41,315 nt of DNA from Bacteroidota bacterium (GCA_024642665.1 JAHEAR010000006.1:1-41315); one strand, 5' to 3'. Shown: positions 24,565-34,841, counted from the first letter of the stretch. Notes: generated by a model from the letters alone, not told the origin. Translations and numbers: made by a program.

Positions 24565-25251
24565 ATGACTGAATTCGACTGGCACTCCCTACTGCAACCC
24601 CAATGGTATGTAGCCAATGGTGGTGTATGGATTATCCTCCTGATCGTCTTTGCAGAAACCGGCCTGTTTATGGGTTTCTTTCTGCCTGGTGATTCATTGC
24701 TGTTTGTCTCCGGCATTATGTGGCAGGATCTGGAAGAAGGCTTCTTTAATATACCTTTTGTAGCCATCATGGTATTAGTTTCCATTGCCGCTATATTAGG
24801 TAATCAGGTAGGCTACTGGTTTGGGCATAAAATAGGACCTGCGATGTATAGCTGGAAAGATCGATGGTACTTTAAGCAAAAATATCTGCAGCAAGCGCGT
24901 GTCTTTTACGAAGAGCATGGCGCAGGAGCCATCTTTATGGCACGCTTCCTTCCATTTGTCAGGACCTTTGCACCCATTGTGGCAGGAATCGTGCGAATGG
25001 AAAAAAAGAAATTTACAGCCATATCTATTATCAGTGCTTTTGTTTGGGTCTTCTCCATGATGCTTCTGGGTCGTTATCTGCATAAATTCCTTCTCGACAA
25101 ATTTCAATATGACCTGACAGATGATCTTGAGCTCATCGTCATCGGCATTATATTTATCTCCGTACTCCCTATCATTTTTAAAATGATCCAAAACAAAATA
25201 AGAGAAAGGAAAGCCGAGTCAACAAATGACGAGATAAGTACAGAAGAATAA
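24565..25251 (+). CDS. DedA family membrane protein
   Basis: This 228-residue protein has the DedA/VTT (SNARE-associated) signature: ENGxGxx-like FAETGLFMGFFLPGDSLLFVSG near the start, then GNQVGYWFGHKIGP. The conserved FMARFLPFVRTFAPIVAG follows, with its Arg residues, and then the helix VWVFSMMLLGRYL. DedA proteins are inner-membrane transporters or flippases that keep the proton-motive force and in several cases recycle undecaprenyl phosphate or phosphatidylethanolamine (family knowledge). The 148-nt upstream spacer shows no convincing promoter element. The charged C-terminal tail is short. Confidence 0.94.
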   Translation: MTEFDWHSLLQPQWYVANGGVWIILLIVFAETGLFMGFFLPGDSLLFVSGIMWQDLEEGFFNIPFVAIMVLVSIAAILGNQVGYWFGHKIGPAMYSWKDRWYFKQKYLQQARVFYEEHGAGAIFMARFLPFVRTFAPIVAGIVRMEKKKFTAISIISAFVWVFSMMLLGRYLHKFLLDKFQYDLTDDLELIVIGIIFISVLPIIFKMIQNKIRERKAESTNDEISTEE

Positions 25252-25359
25252 AGCCGCCGGGTTTTATGAAATAATAATTATGCGCATTTGGCTTCCCTGT
25301 TTGACAATGTTATCTTAGTCAATATTGAACGAATAGCCATCAATTTTGAAACATAAACC

Positions 25360-26340
25360 ATGAAACCAACACTTCAAAAGTTTATTGTCCGGACGATTCT
25401 TCGTCCAAGGCATAAAGGAGATGGTGTGGTTGAACACTACACCCCATATGACCTGGCAAAAGGTTGGTATGAATTCAAACTTATAACCCGGGGGGTTGCA
25501 TTAGATGTGTTTCAAATAATACTTGGGATTGTTTCTGCCGGTTTTGGATTGAAAGGATTTCTTCTGATCAATGGTTTTATTGACGGAGGCGCCACAGGTA
25601 TTTCCCTGTTGATTGCCAAACTGACCGGCATGCCACTTTCCATTCTTATTCTTTTGGTCAACCTTCCTTTCCTAATCCTCGGGATGCGGGTGATTGGCAA
25701 AAGTTTTACCTTTCGGGCCATGCTGGCCATTTCCGGTCTTGCCCTGGCTGTTGCTTTTCTGCCCTATCCTGAAATTACAAATGACAAATTATTAATTGCC
25801 GTCTTTGGAGGATTTTTCCTGGGCATGGGCATTGGATTAACGATTAGAGGGGGCGCTGTGATTGATGGCACGGAAGTACTGGCTATCGCGATAAGCCGCA
25901 CTTCAGGACTTTCTATTGGCGACGTTATTTTGGTGATTAATATTATTGTTTTCTCTTTCGTCGCCTATCTGATCAACATCGAAGTAGCTTTATATGCTAT
26001 GCTGACGTATCTGGCCGCTTCAAAAACTGTCGACTATGTTCTGGATGGAATTGAAGAGTATACCGGCGTAACTATCATCTCTATCAAATCCAAGGAGATT
26101 CGTGAAATGATAGCCTATCGTTTGAATTATGGTGTCACCGTTTATAAAGGAATACGCGGATATGGTAAATCGGGTGATAAGCACCATGATATGGATATCC
26201 TGTACACCGTGCTTACCCGCCTTGAGATTAGTAAGTTGAAAAAAGAAGTCCAGCTGATCGATACAAATGCTTTTATGGTGATGTCAGGTGTCAATGACAC
26301 GATAGGCGGAATGACAAAAAAGCGAAGGCACAAACACTAA
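25360..26340 (+). CDS. YitT family membrane protein (DUF161/DUF2179)
   Basis: This 326-residue protein has an N-terminal YitT-type membrane part: FQIILGIVSAGFGLKGFLLINGFIDGGATGISLLIAKL, followed by GGFFLGMGIGLTIRGGAVIDGTEVLAIAISR with the typical GGxxDGTE segment. A soluble C-terminal DUF2179 domain follows, from about residue 235 (YTGVTIISIKSKEIREMIAYRLNYGVTVYKGIRGY). The function of the family is not established; the soluble domain may sense a ligand. It begins about 108 nt after dedA. An imperfect -7 motif (TATCTTAG near 25310) might drive it. Confidence 0.92.
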   Translation: MKPTLQKFIVRTILRPRHKGDGVVEHYTPYDLAKGWYEFKLITRGVALDVFQIILGIVSAGFGLKGFLLINGFIDGGATGISLLIAKLTGMPLSILILLVNLPFLILGMRVIGKSFTFRAMLAISGLALAVAFLPYPEITNDKLLIAVFGGFFLGMGIGLTIRGGAVIDGTEVLAIAISRTSGLSIGDVILVINIIVFSFVAYLINIEVALYAMLTYLAASKTVDYVLDGIEEYTGVTIISIKSKEIREMIAYRLNYGVTVYKGIRGYGKSGDKHHDMDILYTVLTRLEISKLKKEVQLIDTNAFMVMSGVNDTIGGMTKKRRHKH

Positions 26341-26400
26341 TCCGTCCGGCGTTGGGCAATCCATGAAAAAGCCTATCTTTCATTCCAATTTTATACGCCC

Positions 26401-27807
26401 ATGAGCCCTTCGTCCAATACCAGCCTTATCCGTTCTTTGGGATTAGGCTACGTCATCGTTTTTATTCTTGCTAATATTCTTGGGTCAGGGGTTTATAAAA
26501 AAGTAGCCCCAATGGCCGACCAGCTAAACTCCTCAGGCTGGGTACTGGTGGCCTGGATACTTGGCGGGATAGTGACTTTGTTTGGTGCCCTGAGTAATGC
26601 AGAAATAGCAGGTATGTTAGCCGACACAGGAGGTGAATATGCTTATTTCAAGAAAATATACAATCGCTTTTTATCCTTCATGTTTGGATGGGCCAATTTC
26701 TCAGTCATCCAAACCGCTGCAATTTCATCCATTGCATACGTGTTTGCACAATCCTTTTTATCTATTGTAGAGATACCCCCGATACTTCCCGGACTGGCTG
26801 ATATTTCCATTGGTGGAGTATTTTTTCCATTTGCAGATATGACTACAAAATTGATTGCTATTGGTCTCATCATTCTGCTTAGTGCCATCAACACCAAAAG
26901 CATTAAGTCCGGAGCAAATTTAAGCAGAGCCATTATTTGGCTGGTTTCCATTGGACTTGCTGCCATTGTCATTTTTGGTTTAAGCAGCCCAAAAGCGAAT
27001 CTGATGCAAAGTTTTGACTTTCATACCTCACCAGATAATCCGATCACCATAAGTGTTATGTTTACCGCAATGCTGGCAGCATTCTGGGCCTATCAGGGCT
27101 GGTCTTCGATAGGGTTTATCGGTGGTGAAGTGAAAGATGCCAATAAAAATCTTCCAAAAGGCATTGCGATCGGTGTGGGGCTGATCATTGCCATCTATCT
27201 TTTAGTCAATATCACTTATATGTCCGTCCTGTCGATTGATGCATTGAAAGCAGTCAATGCCTCAGGAACACAGGTGGCCGCTATCGAAGTGGTTCGCGTG
27301 CTTTTTGGAAACAATGGTTTATTATTTATATCGATCCTTATTATCATCACCACGCTGGGGTGTACCCATGCCACCATCTATGGTAGTGCTAGGACGTATT
27401 ATGCAATGGCTAAAGAAAAATTATTTTTTTCCTCTATGGCTAAGCTAAATGCATCCAGTGTTCCGGCAAATGTGATCTTTATACAGGCAATTTGGGCTTG
27501 CCTTCTGGTCTTATCCGGTTCCTTTGATCAACTGACCGATATGATTATTTTCGCCATGTTTATTTTCTACGGCGCGACGACAGCAGGTGTTTTCATTCTC
27601 CGTAAAAAAATGCCGGATGCGCACAGACCATATAAGGTTTGGGGCTATCCTGTTATTCCTGCTTTCTTTATTCTGTTTTGTATTGGATTAGTGATCAATA
27701 CCTTCATGACGCAACCGCGCGAAGCTTTCATGGGTGTAGTACTTATGCTGTCAGGTATTCCGTTTTATTTGTGGTTTACCAGAAAAGGTCAGCCAAATAT
27801 TGAGTAA
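26401..27807 (+). CDS. APC superfamily amino-acid permease
   Basis: This 468-residue transporter has about 12 helices. The first, VIVFILANILGSGVYKKVAPMAD, carries the unwound IGxGxF-like segment of APC permeases. GLALGGxx-type GWVLVAWILGGIVTLFGALSNAEIAGMLADTGGEYAYFKKIY follows, which is typical of the LAT/PotE-YfnA subgroup. The AFWAYQGWSSIGFIGGEVKDANKNLPKGI segment is another APC hallmark. The substrate is an amino acid or polyamine not readable from the sequence. It lies 60 nt after yitT, with TATCTTTC (7 of 8 of the -7 consensus) in between. Confidence 0.93.
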   Translation: MSPSSNTSLIRSLGLGYVIVFILANILGSGVYKKVAPMADQLNSSGWVLVAWILGGIVTLFGALSNAEIAGMLADTGGEYAYFKKIYNRFLSFMFGWANFSVIQTAAISSIAYVFAQSFLSIVEIPPILPGLADISIGGVFFPFADMTTKLIAIGLIILLSAINTKSIKSGANLSRAIIWLVSIGLAAIVIFGLSSPKANLMQSFDFHTSPDNPITISVMFTAMLAAFWAYQGWSSIGFIGGEVKDANKNLPKGIAIGVGLIIAIYLLVNITYMSVLSIDALKAVNASGTQVAAIEVVRVLFGNNGLLFISILIIITTLGCTHATIYGSARTYYAMAKEKLFFSSMAKLNASSVPANVIFIQAIWACLLVLSGSFDQLTDMIIFAMFIFYGATTAGVFILRKKMPDAHRPYKVWGYPVIPAFFILFCIGLVINTFMTQPREAFMGVVLMLSGIPFYLWFTRKGQPNIE

Positions 27808-27824
27808 GAAATTAATGACCTGAA

Positions 27825-28625
27825 TTATTGCCGTTTCCCAAACTGGAATGAGACAAACCCGTTGATAAATACCGGGCTATTATTGTCAATGATCATGATG
27901 GGGACGCGCTGGAAAAAAGCATCGACCATCATACCGATTTCGAAGGCTTTGACATATTTATCAAAAGCACCCAAGCCGAAATGAGCCCCTACTCTGGCAT
28001 GCGCTCCGGGAAGTAAAGAGAGATGTCCAAACCCTTTGAAAAAAGAAGCAGAACCTACGATTCTGGAATTGTCAAGAAAAATATCCGCATTGTCTTCTGA
28101 ATATCGTTCTGTAGAAATATAATCATCACGGCCATTCTCCTTGAGTCTGATTAATTTTAGATAATAAGGATTAAGGATTCCAATTGAAGCACCTAACTCG
28201 TAGTTGATTCCAACGGCAACACCCTTTCTTTTGGCTTTCTCAGAAAAGTATATTTTTTTGCCGACGCCACCCCGAACAATCATAAAATTATTTTGCTTTC
28301 CATACGTATAACTGTTGGAGGTGGTCGCGAATGGATTTCCTGAATTGAACGTAACGGTCTGCCTTTTTTCCTTTGGATGTTTTAAATAGCCTATATCAAA
28401 CTGATAGTAATGGGTTTTGTAAAAGGTTTTAATTTTCCCAAACTGCATTGAAACCGCACCTCCGTTGATGTGGGGCCGGATTTCAAAGACCTTCTCGGTA
28501 TTATAGAGTACCCCCATGGAACTGTAATCCATCTGTTTCGGCTGAACCACGGATTGCGCATAGAGATGGCTCCCGGGCAGAATTCCCGCTATCAGCCACA
28601 TGACCGGTAGAAATATCCATTTCAC
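27825..28625 (-). CDS. Predicted outer-membrane beta-barrel protein of unknown function
   Basis: This 266-residue protein starts at GTG; the next Met would cut the signal sequence WIFLPVMWLIAGILPGSHLYAQ. The mature part is full of alternating strands (KTHYYQFDIGYLKH, KIYFSEKAKRKGVAVGINYELGASIGIL, HARVGAHFGLGAF) and ends in NGFVSFQFGKRQ. No named family was recognised. It converges with the APC permease gene, 17 nt apart. A -7-like GAAAGATA (28630-28637, TATCTTTC on the minus strand) lies 4 nt before the start, so the leader would be nearly absent. Confidence 0.7.
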   Translation of the reverse strand: MKWIFLPVMWLIAGILPGSHLYAQSVVQPKQMDYSSMGVLYNTEKVFEIRPHINGGAVSMQFGKIKTFYKTHYYQFDIGYLKHPKEKRQTVTFNSGNPFATTSNSYTYGKQNNFMIVRGGVGKKIYFSEKAKRKGVAVGINYELGASIGILNPYYLKLIRLKENGRDDYISTERYSEDNADIFLDNSRIVGSASFFKGFGHLSLLPGAHARVGAHFGLGAFDKYVKAFEIGMMVDAFFQRVPIMIIDNNSPVFINGFVSFQFGKRQ

Positions 28626-28640
28626 TATGGAAAGATAGTG
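28623..28640. repeat. Inverted repeat over the start codon of the barrel gene
   Basis: CACTAT (28623-28628) and ATAGTG (28635-28640) form a perfect 6-bp dyad with a 6-nt spacer that covers the GTG start and the -7-like element. It could be an operator or a small start-site hairpin. Confidence 0.35.
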
Positions 28641-28760
28641 GTTTTTGCAGGAGGTGTGTGAATTTTAAAGTCCAGAGGGCTAAAAATGACAAATATTTAT
28701 CAAGAAGACACTTACCCGTCAAAGGCATTTATTATCTTGGGCAAATTCAAATCAACAATT

Positions 28761-29423
28761 GTGGTCATAAATTTTTCATCAACTCGATCGATTTCGAATG
28801 ATTATCTGCGCCAACTAAGAGACGAGGATTTTCAACTTAATCCGACACTTTTCAGACTCAATCTGAAACGCTTTGGCCAAATGATGGCTTATGAGATCAG
28901 TAAGAAATTGAATTATGAAGAGGTTGAAACTATCACGCAACTGGGCGTAGCCAGTTGCTTTCAATTGTCCGACAAGGTCGTGCTGGGCACTATATTGCGC
29001 GCCGGTCTTCCCATGCATGAGGGGATGTTGTCCGTATTTGATCATGCTGAAAACACCTTTATTTCTGCCTACCGCCAGCATCATAAGGACGGTGCATTTG
29101 AAATCAAACTGGAATATATCAGCAGTTCTGATTTAACCGGAAAAGTTTTAATTCTTTGTGACCCCATGCTAGCTACAGGATCAAGTATTGTTCAGACCCT
29201 GAATGCCCTGCTAAGCGATTACGGTACCCCAAAAAAGATTCATATTGCCGCAGTGGTGGCGTCCAGCGCCGGACTGGAATATGTGACGATTGAATATCCA
29301 GATGCCACTATATGGATTGGTGCTGAAGATGAGGAACTAACCGCCAAATCTTATATTGTGCCGGGCCTTGGGGATGCAGGTGATCTTGCCTTTGGCCAAA
29401 AGTCTAATGATCTACTCGATTAA
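28761..29423 (+). CDS. upp: Uracil phosphoribosyltransferase
   Basis: From the GTG at 28761 this is 220 residues. An ATG at 28686 would add 25 residues, but lies before a promoter-like TATCTTGG (28734-28741), and family members begin near the VVINFSSTRS segment. Typical UPRTase features are RxGLPMHEGM (RAGLPMHEGM), the PRPP loop CDPMLATGSS, and the uracil-binding end PGLGDAGDLAFG. The enzyme makes UMP from uracil and PRPP in pyrimidine salvage. Its 3' end overlaps the convergent TIGR02757 gene by 20 nt. Confidence 0.92.
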   Translation: MVINFSSTRSISNDYLRQLRDEDFQLNPTLFRLNLKRFGQMMAYEISKKLNYEEVETITQLGVASCFQLSDKVVLGTILRAGLPMHEGMLSVFDHAENTFISAYRQHHKDGAFEIKLEYISSSDLTGKVLILCDPMLATGSSIVQTLNALLSDYGTPKKIHIAAVVASSAGLEYVTIEYPDATIWIGAEDEELTAKSYIVPGLGDAGDLAFGQKSNDLLD

Positions 29424-30234
29424 CCCCGGCACCAAATAAGGCGAAATCATACTTTACAGGATCTTTCGGATCAAACTTCTTTAATGTATCCGTGAGTTCT
29501 TTCGCAGCCATCCAATCGTTTGCTTTGCGGTCCAATAGGTGAAGTTTCCTGGCCACATTCCCAACATGCACATCCAGGGGAATAATTAATTGTGCAGGAG
29601 AAATATTTTTCCATAATCCAAAATCAACGCCGGCATCATCATGCCTGACCATCCAACGAAGAAACATATTCAATCGCTTGCAACTTGATTTACGCAGTGG
29701 TGTTGCTATATGTTTTCGCGTTCGCTCCAGCACCCATGGTTGATCAAAAATCATCTTATGAAAACCCACCAATCCATTGTACACATCTTCATCATCGGAT
29801 TGCATATGACTTGCAAATGCATGCTCCAGTGATTGGTGATTTAGATAATAACGCTGCAGAACATCTACAAGAAAAAGCACATCATCCGGTTGAAGGGTCC
29901 GATGTTTAAATGAGGCAAATCGTTTTCGATCTTTCTCTTTATGGTGACAAATAAAATCATAGGGCGCCTCATCCATGTATGCCATGAGTTCATTGGCCTT
30001 ATTGATAATTGTTTTGCGCTGCCCCCATGCCATGATCGCAGTAAAAAAACCCGCAATCTCGATATCCTGTAACACCTTAAAACGATGCGGTACGGATATA
30101 GAATCATCCGTTACAAATACAGGTTTATTGAATTGACGGAAGTGACCTTCTAACCAATGGAAGAGGATTTTGTCTTGCTTAGAAAAACCGGATATCTTAT
30201 TAGTCGAGTGTGCCACGGATTTCGTTGATCTCAT
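29404..30234 (-). CDS. TIGR02757/DUF2400 family protein
   Basis: The protein is about 276 residues from the ATG at 30234. A GTG at 30252 and another at 30216 are alternatives; all overlap the end of infB. Recognisable segments are [51 protein letters not shown] and [16 protein letters not shown]. The latter resemble helix-hairpin-helix DNA glycosylase folds, with LDVHV replacing the usual metal-bound turn (fold resemblance is inference). The family is nearly confined to Bacteroidota and has no assigned function. It is the last gene of the rimP-nusA-infB operon; its 3' end overlaps upp by 20 nt. Confidence 0.85.
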   Translation of the reverse strand: MRSTKSVAHSTNKISGFSKQDKILFHWLEGHFRQFNKPVFVTDDSISVPHRFKVLQDIEIAGFFTAIMAWGQRKTIINKANELMAYMDEAPYDFICHHKEKDRKRFASFKHRTLQPDDVLFLVDVLQRYYLNHQSLEHAFASHMQSDDEDVYNGLVGFHKMIFDQPWVLERTRKHIATPLRKSSCKRLNMFLRWMVRHDDAGVDFGLWKNISPAQLIIPLDVHVGNVARKLHLLDRKANDWMAAKELTDTLKKFDPKDPVKYDFALFGAGVNRVDH

Positions 30235-32899
30235 AGACTTCAATGATATCACCTACTTTCACATCATTGTAGTTTTTAATCGTGAGACCACATTCCAAGC
30301 CTGCTTTCACCTCTTTGACATCATCCTTAAAACGTTTCAACGTAGATAGCTCGCCGTGCGCATTTTCTTTGGTTGGATAGATGACGATACCATCCCTTAT
30401 CACACGGATATGATTGCTTCTGGCAATCTTTCCTTCCAGGACAAACGATCCGGCAACCGTTCCCACTTTACTAATCTTAAATACTTCGCGAATCTCCACT
30501 TGGCCAAGAATCTTCTCTTCCTTGGTTGGTTCAAGCATGCCTTCAATCGCCGCTTTAATTTCGTTGATTGCTTCGTAAATGATGGAATACAGTTTTATCT
30601 CGACGCCTTCTTTCTCCGCTAGTTTACGGGCAGCAATGGATGGGCGTACCTGGAAACCAATGATGATAGCGTCAGAAGCAGAGGCCAGCAGTACATCAGA
30701 CTCAACGATTTGACCTACCGCCTGATGAAGGATATTCACCTGAATAGTTTCAATGGACAGTTTCTGCAAGGAGTCTGCCATGGCCTCAATAGATCCATCC
30801 ACATCACCCTTGATGATAAGATTAAGTTCCTTAAAGCTACCTAAGGCAAGACGGCGACCGATCTCATCCAATGAGATACGTTTGTTAGCTCTGTTTGTTT
30901 GTTCACGATTGATTTGTCCACGGTATGCAGCTGTCGCTCGGGCATCCTGTTCATTATCAAATTCGCGGAATTTCTCTCCGGCCTGAGGTGCACCATTTAA
31001 CCCTAACACAAGTACCGGCGCTGATGGACCTACAGATTTTACTTTTTTACCACGCTCATTAAACATGGCTTTTACTTTTCCGCTGAATTCACCACTGGTG
31101 ATAATATCAGAAACAGCAAGATTACCTTTCTGAACCAATAACTTAGTCACATATCCACGTCCTTTATCCAACGAAGCCTCAATGACAACGCCTGATGCAA
31201 GTCGATTCGGATTAGCAGTCAATTCAAGTAATTCCGCCTCCAGCAGAATCTTCTCCAGCAGCAGGTCGACATTGAGACCGGTTTTAGCAGAGATATCAGC
31301 AGATTGAATTTTACCTCCCCAGTCTTCGACGAGCAGATTCATTCTGGACAACTCTCCTTTGATTCGTTCCGCATCTGCTCCGTCTTTATCTATCTTATTA
31401 ATGGCAAATACAATTGGAACACCTGCAGCCTGTGCGTGACTTATAGCTTCTTTCGTTTGAGGCATGATCGCATCGTCCGCTGCTATAATGACAACTGCGA
31501 TGTCTGTGATTTTAGCTCCTCTGGCACGCATCGCTGTAAAGGCTTCGTGTCCCGGTGTATCCAGAAAGGTGATTGATTTTCCGGGCGCCACTTCCATTTC
31601 ATAAGCCCCGATGTGCTGGGTGATACCTCCGGCCTCGCCACTGACCACATTCGCTGATCGTATGTAGTCGAGTAAGGATGTTTTTCCATGATCCACGTGC
31701 CCCATTACGGTCACGATAGGTGGACGAGGTTTCATATCCTCCGGATCATCATCGTCATCTTCTTCATCAAACAACCCTTGTTCTTCCGCAGAAATAAACT
31801 CAATTTCAAATCCAAACTCACCGGCTACCAATTCAATGATCTCTGCATCCAGTCGCTGGTTGATGGAAACAATCACTCCCAGATTCATACAGGTCATGAT
31901 AACATCCGTCACTGCAGTGTCCATGAGACTGGCGAGTTCAGAAACAGAAACAAACTCAGTCAATTGCAATAACTTTTCATCTACTGCCTCTGACAATTGC
32001 TCCTGACGCTCGACTTTATCCTTTCTGGATTCTCTTCTGATCTTTTGACGTTTGCTTTTACCACCGGATAATCTGGCCATAGTGGCCTTGATCTGATCAT
32101 CAATTTCCTTTTTGGAAACTTCTTTGAGTTCTTCACGACCAAATCGACCGCCTGGTTTTCTGGCACCTGCACCGGTTCCGCCACCAGCGCCGGCTGCTCT
32201 GCCGTCGCCATCTGAAGGAAGTTTTTTACGCTTTCTTTTTCTTTTTTGTGCTGTACTCGTATCTGAAGACGCTAATGGTTTAGCTTCTTTATCTTTTTTG
32301 GCTTTCGCTGCTTTTTCTTTTTCAGCTTTCTTGGATTTAGGCGTTTCAAGTTTTTTGGCATCAATCTTACCAAGAATCTTTAATCCCTGAAGTTTTGGAG
32401 CATCTGCTTTAAGCACTTCATCCGGCACCTTTTCTTCTACCGGCGCCGGAGGTGTAACTTCACTTTCCGCTTTGGTTGGCTCTTCTTTTGGTGCTTCTTT
32501 AACCACCTCCGTTTTTGGTTGTGGTGGCTTTGGGGAAAGATCAATTTTGCCGATTACCTTAACCTTGGGTTTATCTTTTTCGTCCAACTCGGCTTTCTTA
32601 ACCGTCGATGGGGCCGGATCTGCCGGAGCAGCTTTTTCAACCTGCGGTGGAGCCGGAGGAGGCGTTTTTTCTTCCTCCACTGGTTTGGTCGCTGGTCTGG
32701 TCCCGATTACAATATTGTCAGCGAGTTCCTTAATAGCAATTGAGCCACTAAATTCCTGGAGAAGCAGATCATGCATCTCATCAGAAATTTTTGTTGACGG
32801 CTTGGCTTCGATCGTAAAACCTTTTTCTGCAAGGTATTCCACGATACTGTCCGTACCGACATTCAATTCTTTGGCTACTTTAACAAGTCTTTGCGACAT
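30200..32899 (-). CDS. infB: Translation initiation factor IF-2
   Basis: This 899-residue protein has an IF2_N domain (residues 1-60), a long Pro/Ala/Lys-rich linker (about 70-250) in which VIGKID/ILGKID is repeated (near 115 and 176), and a second IF2_N-like part (about 305-370). The GTPase domain follows: G1 GHVDHGKTS (400-408), DTPGHEAF and NKIDK. Then come domains II-IV, ending in [26 protein letters not shown]. It brings fMet-tRNA to the 30S subunit and promotes subunit joining. It is encoded 77 nt after nusA; the linker is very charged, as usual in Bacteroidota. Long antisense open frames over the linker are compositional. Confidence 0.98.
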   Translation of the reverse strand: MSQRLVKVAKELNVGTDSIVEYLAEKGFTIEAKPSTKISDEMHDLLLQEFSGSIAIKELADNIVIGTRPATKPVEEEKTPPPAPPQVEKAAPADPAPSTVKKAELDEKDKPKVKVIGKIDLSPKPPQPKTEVVKEAPKEEPTKAESEVTPPAPVEEKVPDEVLKADAPKLQGLKILGKIDAKKLETPKSKKAEKEKAAKAKKDKEAKPLASSDTSTAQKRKRKRKKLPSDGDGRAAGAGGGTGAGARKPGGRFGREELKEVSKKEIDDQIKATMARLSGGKSKRQKIRRESRKDKVERQEQLSEAVDEKLLQLTEFVSVSELASLMDTAVTDVIMTCMNLGVIVSINQRLDAEIIELVAGEFGFEIEFISAEEQGLFDEEDDDDDPEDMKPRPPIVTVMGHVDHGKTSLLDYIRSANVVSGEAGGITQHIGAYEMEVAPGKSITFLDTPGHEAFTAMRARGAKITDIAVVIIAADDAIMPQTKEAISHAQAAGVPIVFAINKIDKDGADAERIKGELSRMNLLVEDWGGKIQSADISAKTGLNVDLLLEKILLEAELLELTANPNRLASGVVIEASLDKGRGYVTKLLVQKGNLAVSDIITSGEFSGKVKAMFNERGKKVKSVGPSAPVLVLGLNGAPQAGEKFREFDNEQDARATAAYRGQINREQTNRANKRISLDEIGRRLALGSFKELNLIIKGDVDGSIEAMADSLQKLSIETIQVNILHQAVGQIVESDVLLASASDAIIIGFQVRPSIAARKLAEKEGVEIKLYSIIYEAINEIKAAIEGMLEPTKEEKILGQVEIREVFKISKVGTVAGSFVLEGKIARSNHIRVIRDGIVIYPTKENAHGELSTLKRFKDDVKEVKAGLECGLTIKNYNDVKVGDIIEVYEINEIRGTLD

Positions 32900-32976
32900 A
32901 TTGTGTTGTTAGATTCAAACATATCTCCTCCCATTCTTTCTTCCAAAACGGAATGCAAGGTCAGGAGAGATTCAGA

Positions 32977-34212
32977 TCAGCTATCGTCAAATTCAGATGT
33001 AAATATCTGCAATATTTCATCCACTGTTTCTTCTTCAAGGTCTGTACGTCTCACCAGCTCTTCTCTGTTGAGGGCAAGTACACTGCGGGCTGTATCACAT
33101 CCAATCCCTTTTAATTGATCGATGATCCAGGATTCGATTTCATCCGCAAATTCATCCAGATCGACATCTTCCTGCTCTGCCCCTGCACTATCTCTGAATA
33201 CATCGATCTCGTATTCCGTAAGCCAACTGGCCAGCTTGATGTTGGAACCACCTTTGCCAATGGCCAACGATACCTGATCCGGTTTGAGATACACGCTGGC
33301 ACGCTTGTTCTCCGTATTGATGTCAATGCTGGACACCTTTGCCGGCGTCAATGCTCGCTGAATAAACAGGGTAAGGTTATTGGTATAATTGACGATGTCA
33401 ATATTCTCGTTTCTGAGTTCCCGCACAATACCGTGAATTCTGGAACCTTTCATTCCCACACAAGCACCGACCGGATCAATACGATCATCATATGATTCGA
33501 CAGCCACTTTCGCACGCTCTCCGGGAAGACGTACTATTTTCTTGATGGTAATCAAACCATCCTCCACTTCAGGAACTTCCTGCTCCATCAGTTTGGCCAA
33601 AAACATATTATCCGTTCGCGAAATGATAATAACAGGATTGTTGTTTTTCATTTCAACCGTCTTGATAATGGCTCTCACCATGTCTCCCTTTTTGAAATAA
33701 TCACCTCGAATCATTTCTGTTCGTGGCAACAGGAGTTCATTGTTAGTCGAATCATCAAGGATCAGGATTTCACGTTTTAATATCTGTTGAACCTCGCCAA
33801 GAATAATTTCTCCTTCGCGATCTTTGTAGCGTTGGAAAACTTCATCTTTTTCTAATTCCATAATTCTGGATACCAGGGTTTGGCGTGCAGCCATGATCGC
33901 CCTGCGGCCAAAATCTTCGAGTGTCAACTCTTCATAGCAATCTTCATCCAACTCGTAACTGTCATCAATACTCTTTGCTTCTGAAAAAGAGACCTGACCC
34001 TGTTCATCCATCACCTCACCATCGGGTACGATTTTACGCACTCTCCATAGCTGAAGGTCCCCATTCATGTTAACGATAATATCAAAGTGCTCATCAGAGC
34101 CATATTTCTTCTTGATCAGTGTACGGAATACATCCTCCATAACACGTACCATGGTTGGGCGGTCAATATTTTTACCGGCTTTAAACTCAGAAAATGATTC
34201 GATTAGATTCAT
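32977..34212 (-). CDS. nusA: Transcription termination/antitermination protein NusA
   Basis: This 411-residue protein carries the N-terminal RNA-polymerase-binding domain (IESFSEFKAGKNIDRPTMVRVMEDVFRTLIKKKYG), an S1 domain (about 130-200), and KH1/KH2 domains. KH1 carries DRIDPVGACVGMKGSRIHGIVREL, and KH2 carries LAIGKGGSNIKLAS. It ends with a short helical HhH-like region (IDQLKGIGCDTARSVLALNREELVRRTDLEEETVDEIL) instead of the two acidic repeats of the E. coli protein. It sits in the middle of rimP-nusA-infB, 61 nt from rimP. Confidence 0.97.
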   Translation of the reverse strand: MNLIESFSEFKAGKNIDRPTMVRVMEDVFRTLIKKKYGSDEHFDIIVNMNGDLQLWRVRKIVPDGEVMDEQGQVSFSEAKSIDDSYELDEDCYEELTLEDFGRRAIMAARQTLVSRIMELEKDEVFQRYKDREGEIILGEVQQILKREILILDDSTNNELLLPRTEMIRGDYFKKGDMVRAIIKTVEMKNNNPVIIISRTDNMFLAKLMEQEVPEVEDGLITIKKIVRLPGERAKVAVESYDDRIDPVGACVGMKGSRIHGIVRELRNENIDIVNYTNNLTLFIQRALTPAKVSSIDINTENKRASVYLKPDQVSLAIGKGGSNIKLASWLTEYEIDVFRDSAGAEQEDVDLDEFADEIESWIIDQLKGIGCDTARSVLALNREELVRRTDLEEETVDEILQIFTSEFDDS

Positions 34213-34273
34213 GATCTTGTATGATTAGTTTGCATAGTAATAGAATGATATATAAGTTGATAAATATTTCAGT

Positions 34274-34810
34274 TTATTTTTTCTTCTTCTCTTTCTTAAT
34301 TTTCTTTTCTTTCTTCACCTTCTTTTCCTTCTTGATTTTGCCGAACTGTACTTTCACATACGTCTCTTTGATCTCTTCAAAAGGAATTTCTTTTAGTTCC
34401 GGCACTCCTTTCTTTTCCTTTGGCACAATCTCTATCACCACTCCGTTCGCAACACATTCTTTAAGCTCCCCTTCCTCCTGACTTCCATCCACCATCTTTA
34501 TTAGCAGGATTCGGCCAACATGCTTAAGATACTGCCTCAGATATTTGAGTGGCCGGGAAACACCGGGAGATGATATTTCCAACCCGTAAATTCCTCCAAG
34601 GGTAGGCTCTTCATCCAATACCGCTTCAATGGTTCTGCTGATCTTTCTGCAATTATCAAGACTAAGACCTTCATCGCCATCCACAAAAACTGCAAATTGA
34701 TTATTCCCCGTCACTTCAATGTCAACGATATAAAACTGACCACAACGTCCTTCGTTAAAGACATCGTGTATAAGTGCCTCAATATGTGGTTCTGCTGTTT
34801 TTGATGACAT
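34274..34810 (-). CDS. rimP: Ribosome maturation factor RimP with Lys-rich tail
   Basis: From the ATG at 34810 this is 178 residues. A TTG at 34846 is also in frame, but lies inside the leader hairpin. The N-terminal domain (FYIVDIEVTGNNQFAVFVDGDEGLSLDNCRKISRTIEAVLD) and the conserved YGLEISSPGVSRPLK are clear RimP features; the protein assists 30S assembly. The last 22 residues are almost all Lys and Glu (KKEKKVKKEKKIKKEKKKK), an unusual tail that may bind RNA or ribosomes (inference). It is the first gene of the rimP-nusA-infB operon. Confidence 0.93.
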   Translation of the reverse strand: MSSKTAEPHIEALIHDVFNEGRCGQFYIVDIEVTGNNQFAVFVDGDEGLSLDNCRKISRTIEAVLDEEPTLGGIYGLEISSPGVSRPLKYLRQYLKHVGRILLIKMVDGSQEEGELKECVANGVVIEIVPKEKKGVPELKEIPFEEIKETYVKVQFGKIKKEKKVKKEKKIKKEKKKK

Positions 34811-34819
34811 ACAATAAAA

Positions 34820-34841
34820 AGAGGGAACTTCTGTTCCCTCT
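34820..34841 (-). terminator. Terminator-like hairpin in the rimP-nusA-infB leader
   Basis: On the minus strand AGAGGGAAC and GTTCCCTCT pair perfectly (9 bp, loop AGAA), followed by TTTTTAT and, after 9 nt, the rimP ATG. Standing between promoter and first gene, it looks like a transcription attenuator; with nusA in the operon, feedback by NusA is an obvious possibility. Confidence 0.7.

Noticed and set aside
32472-32912. A 146-codon open frame antisense to the infB linker
   Set aside because: It mirrors the Pro/Ala/Lys-rich codons of IF-2; a low-complexity shadow with no start signal.
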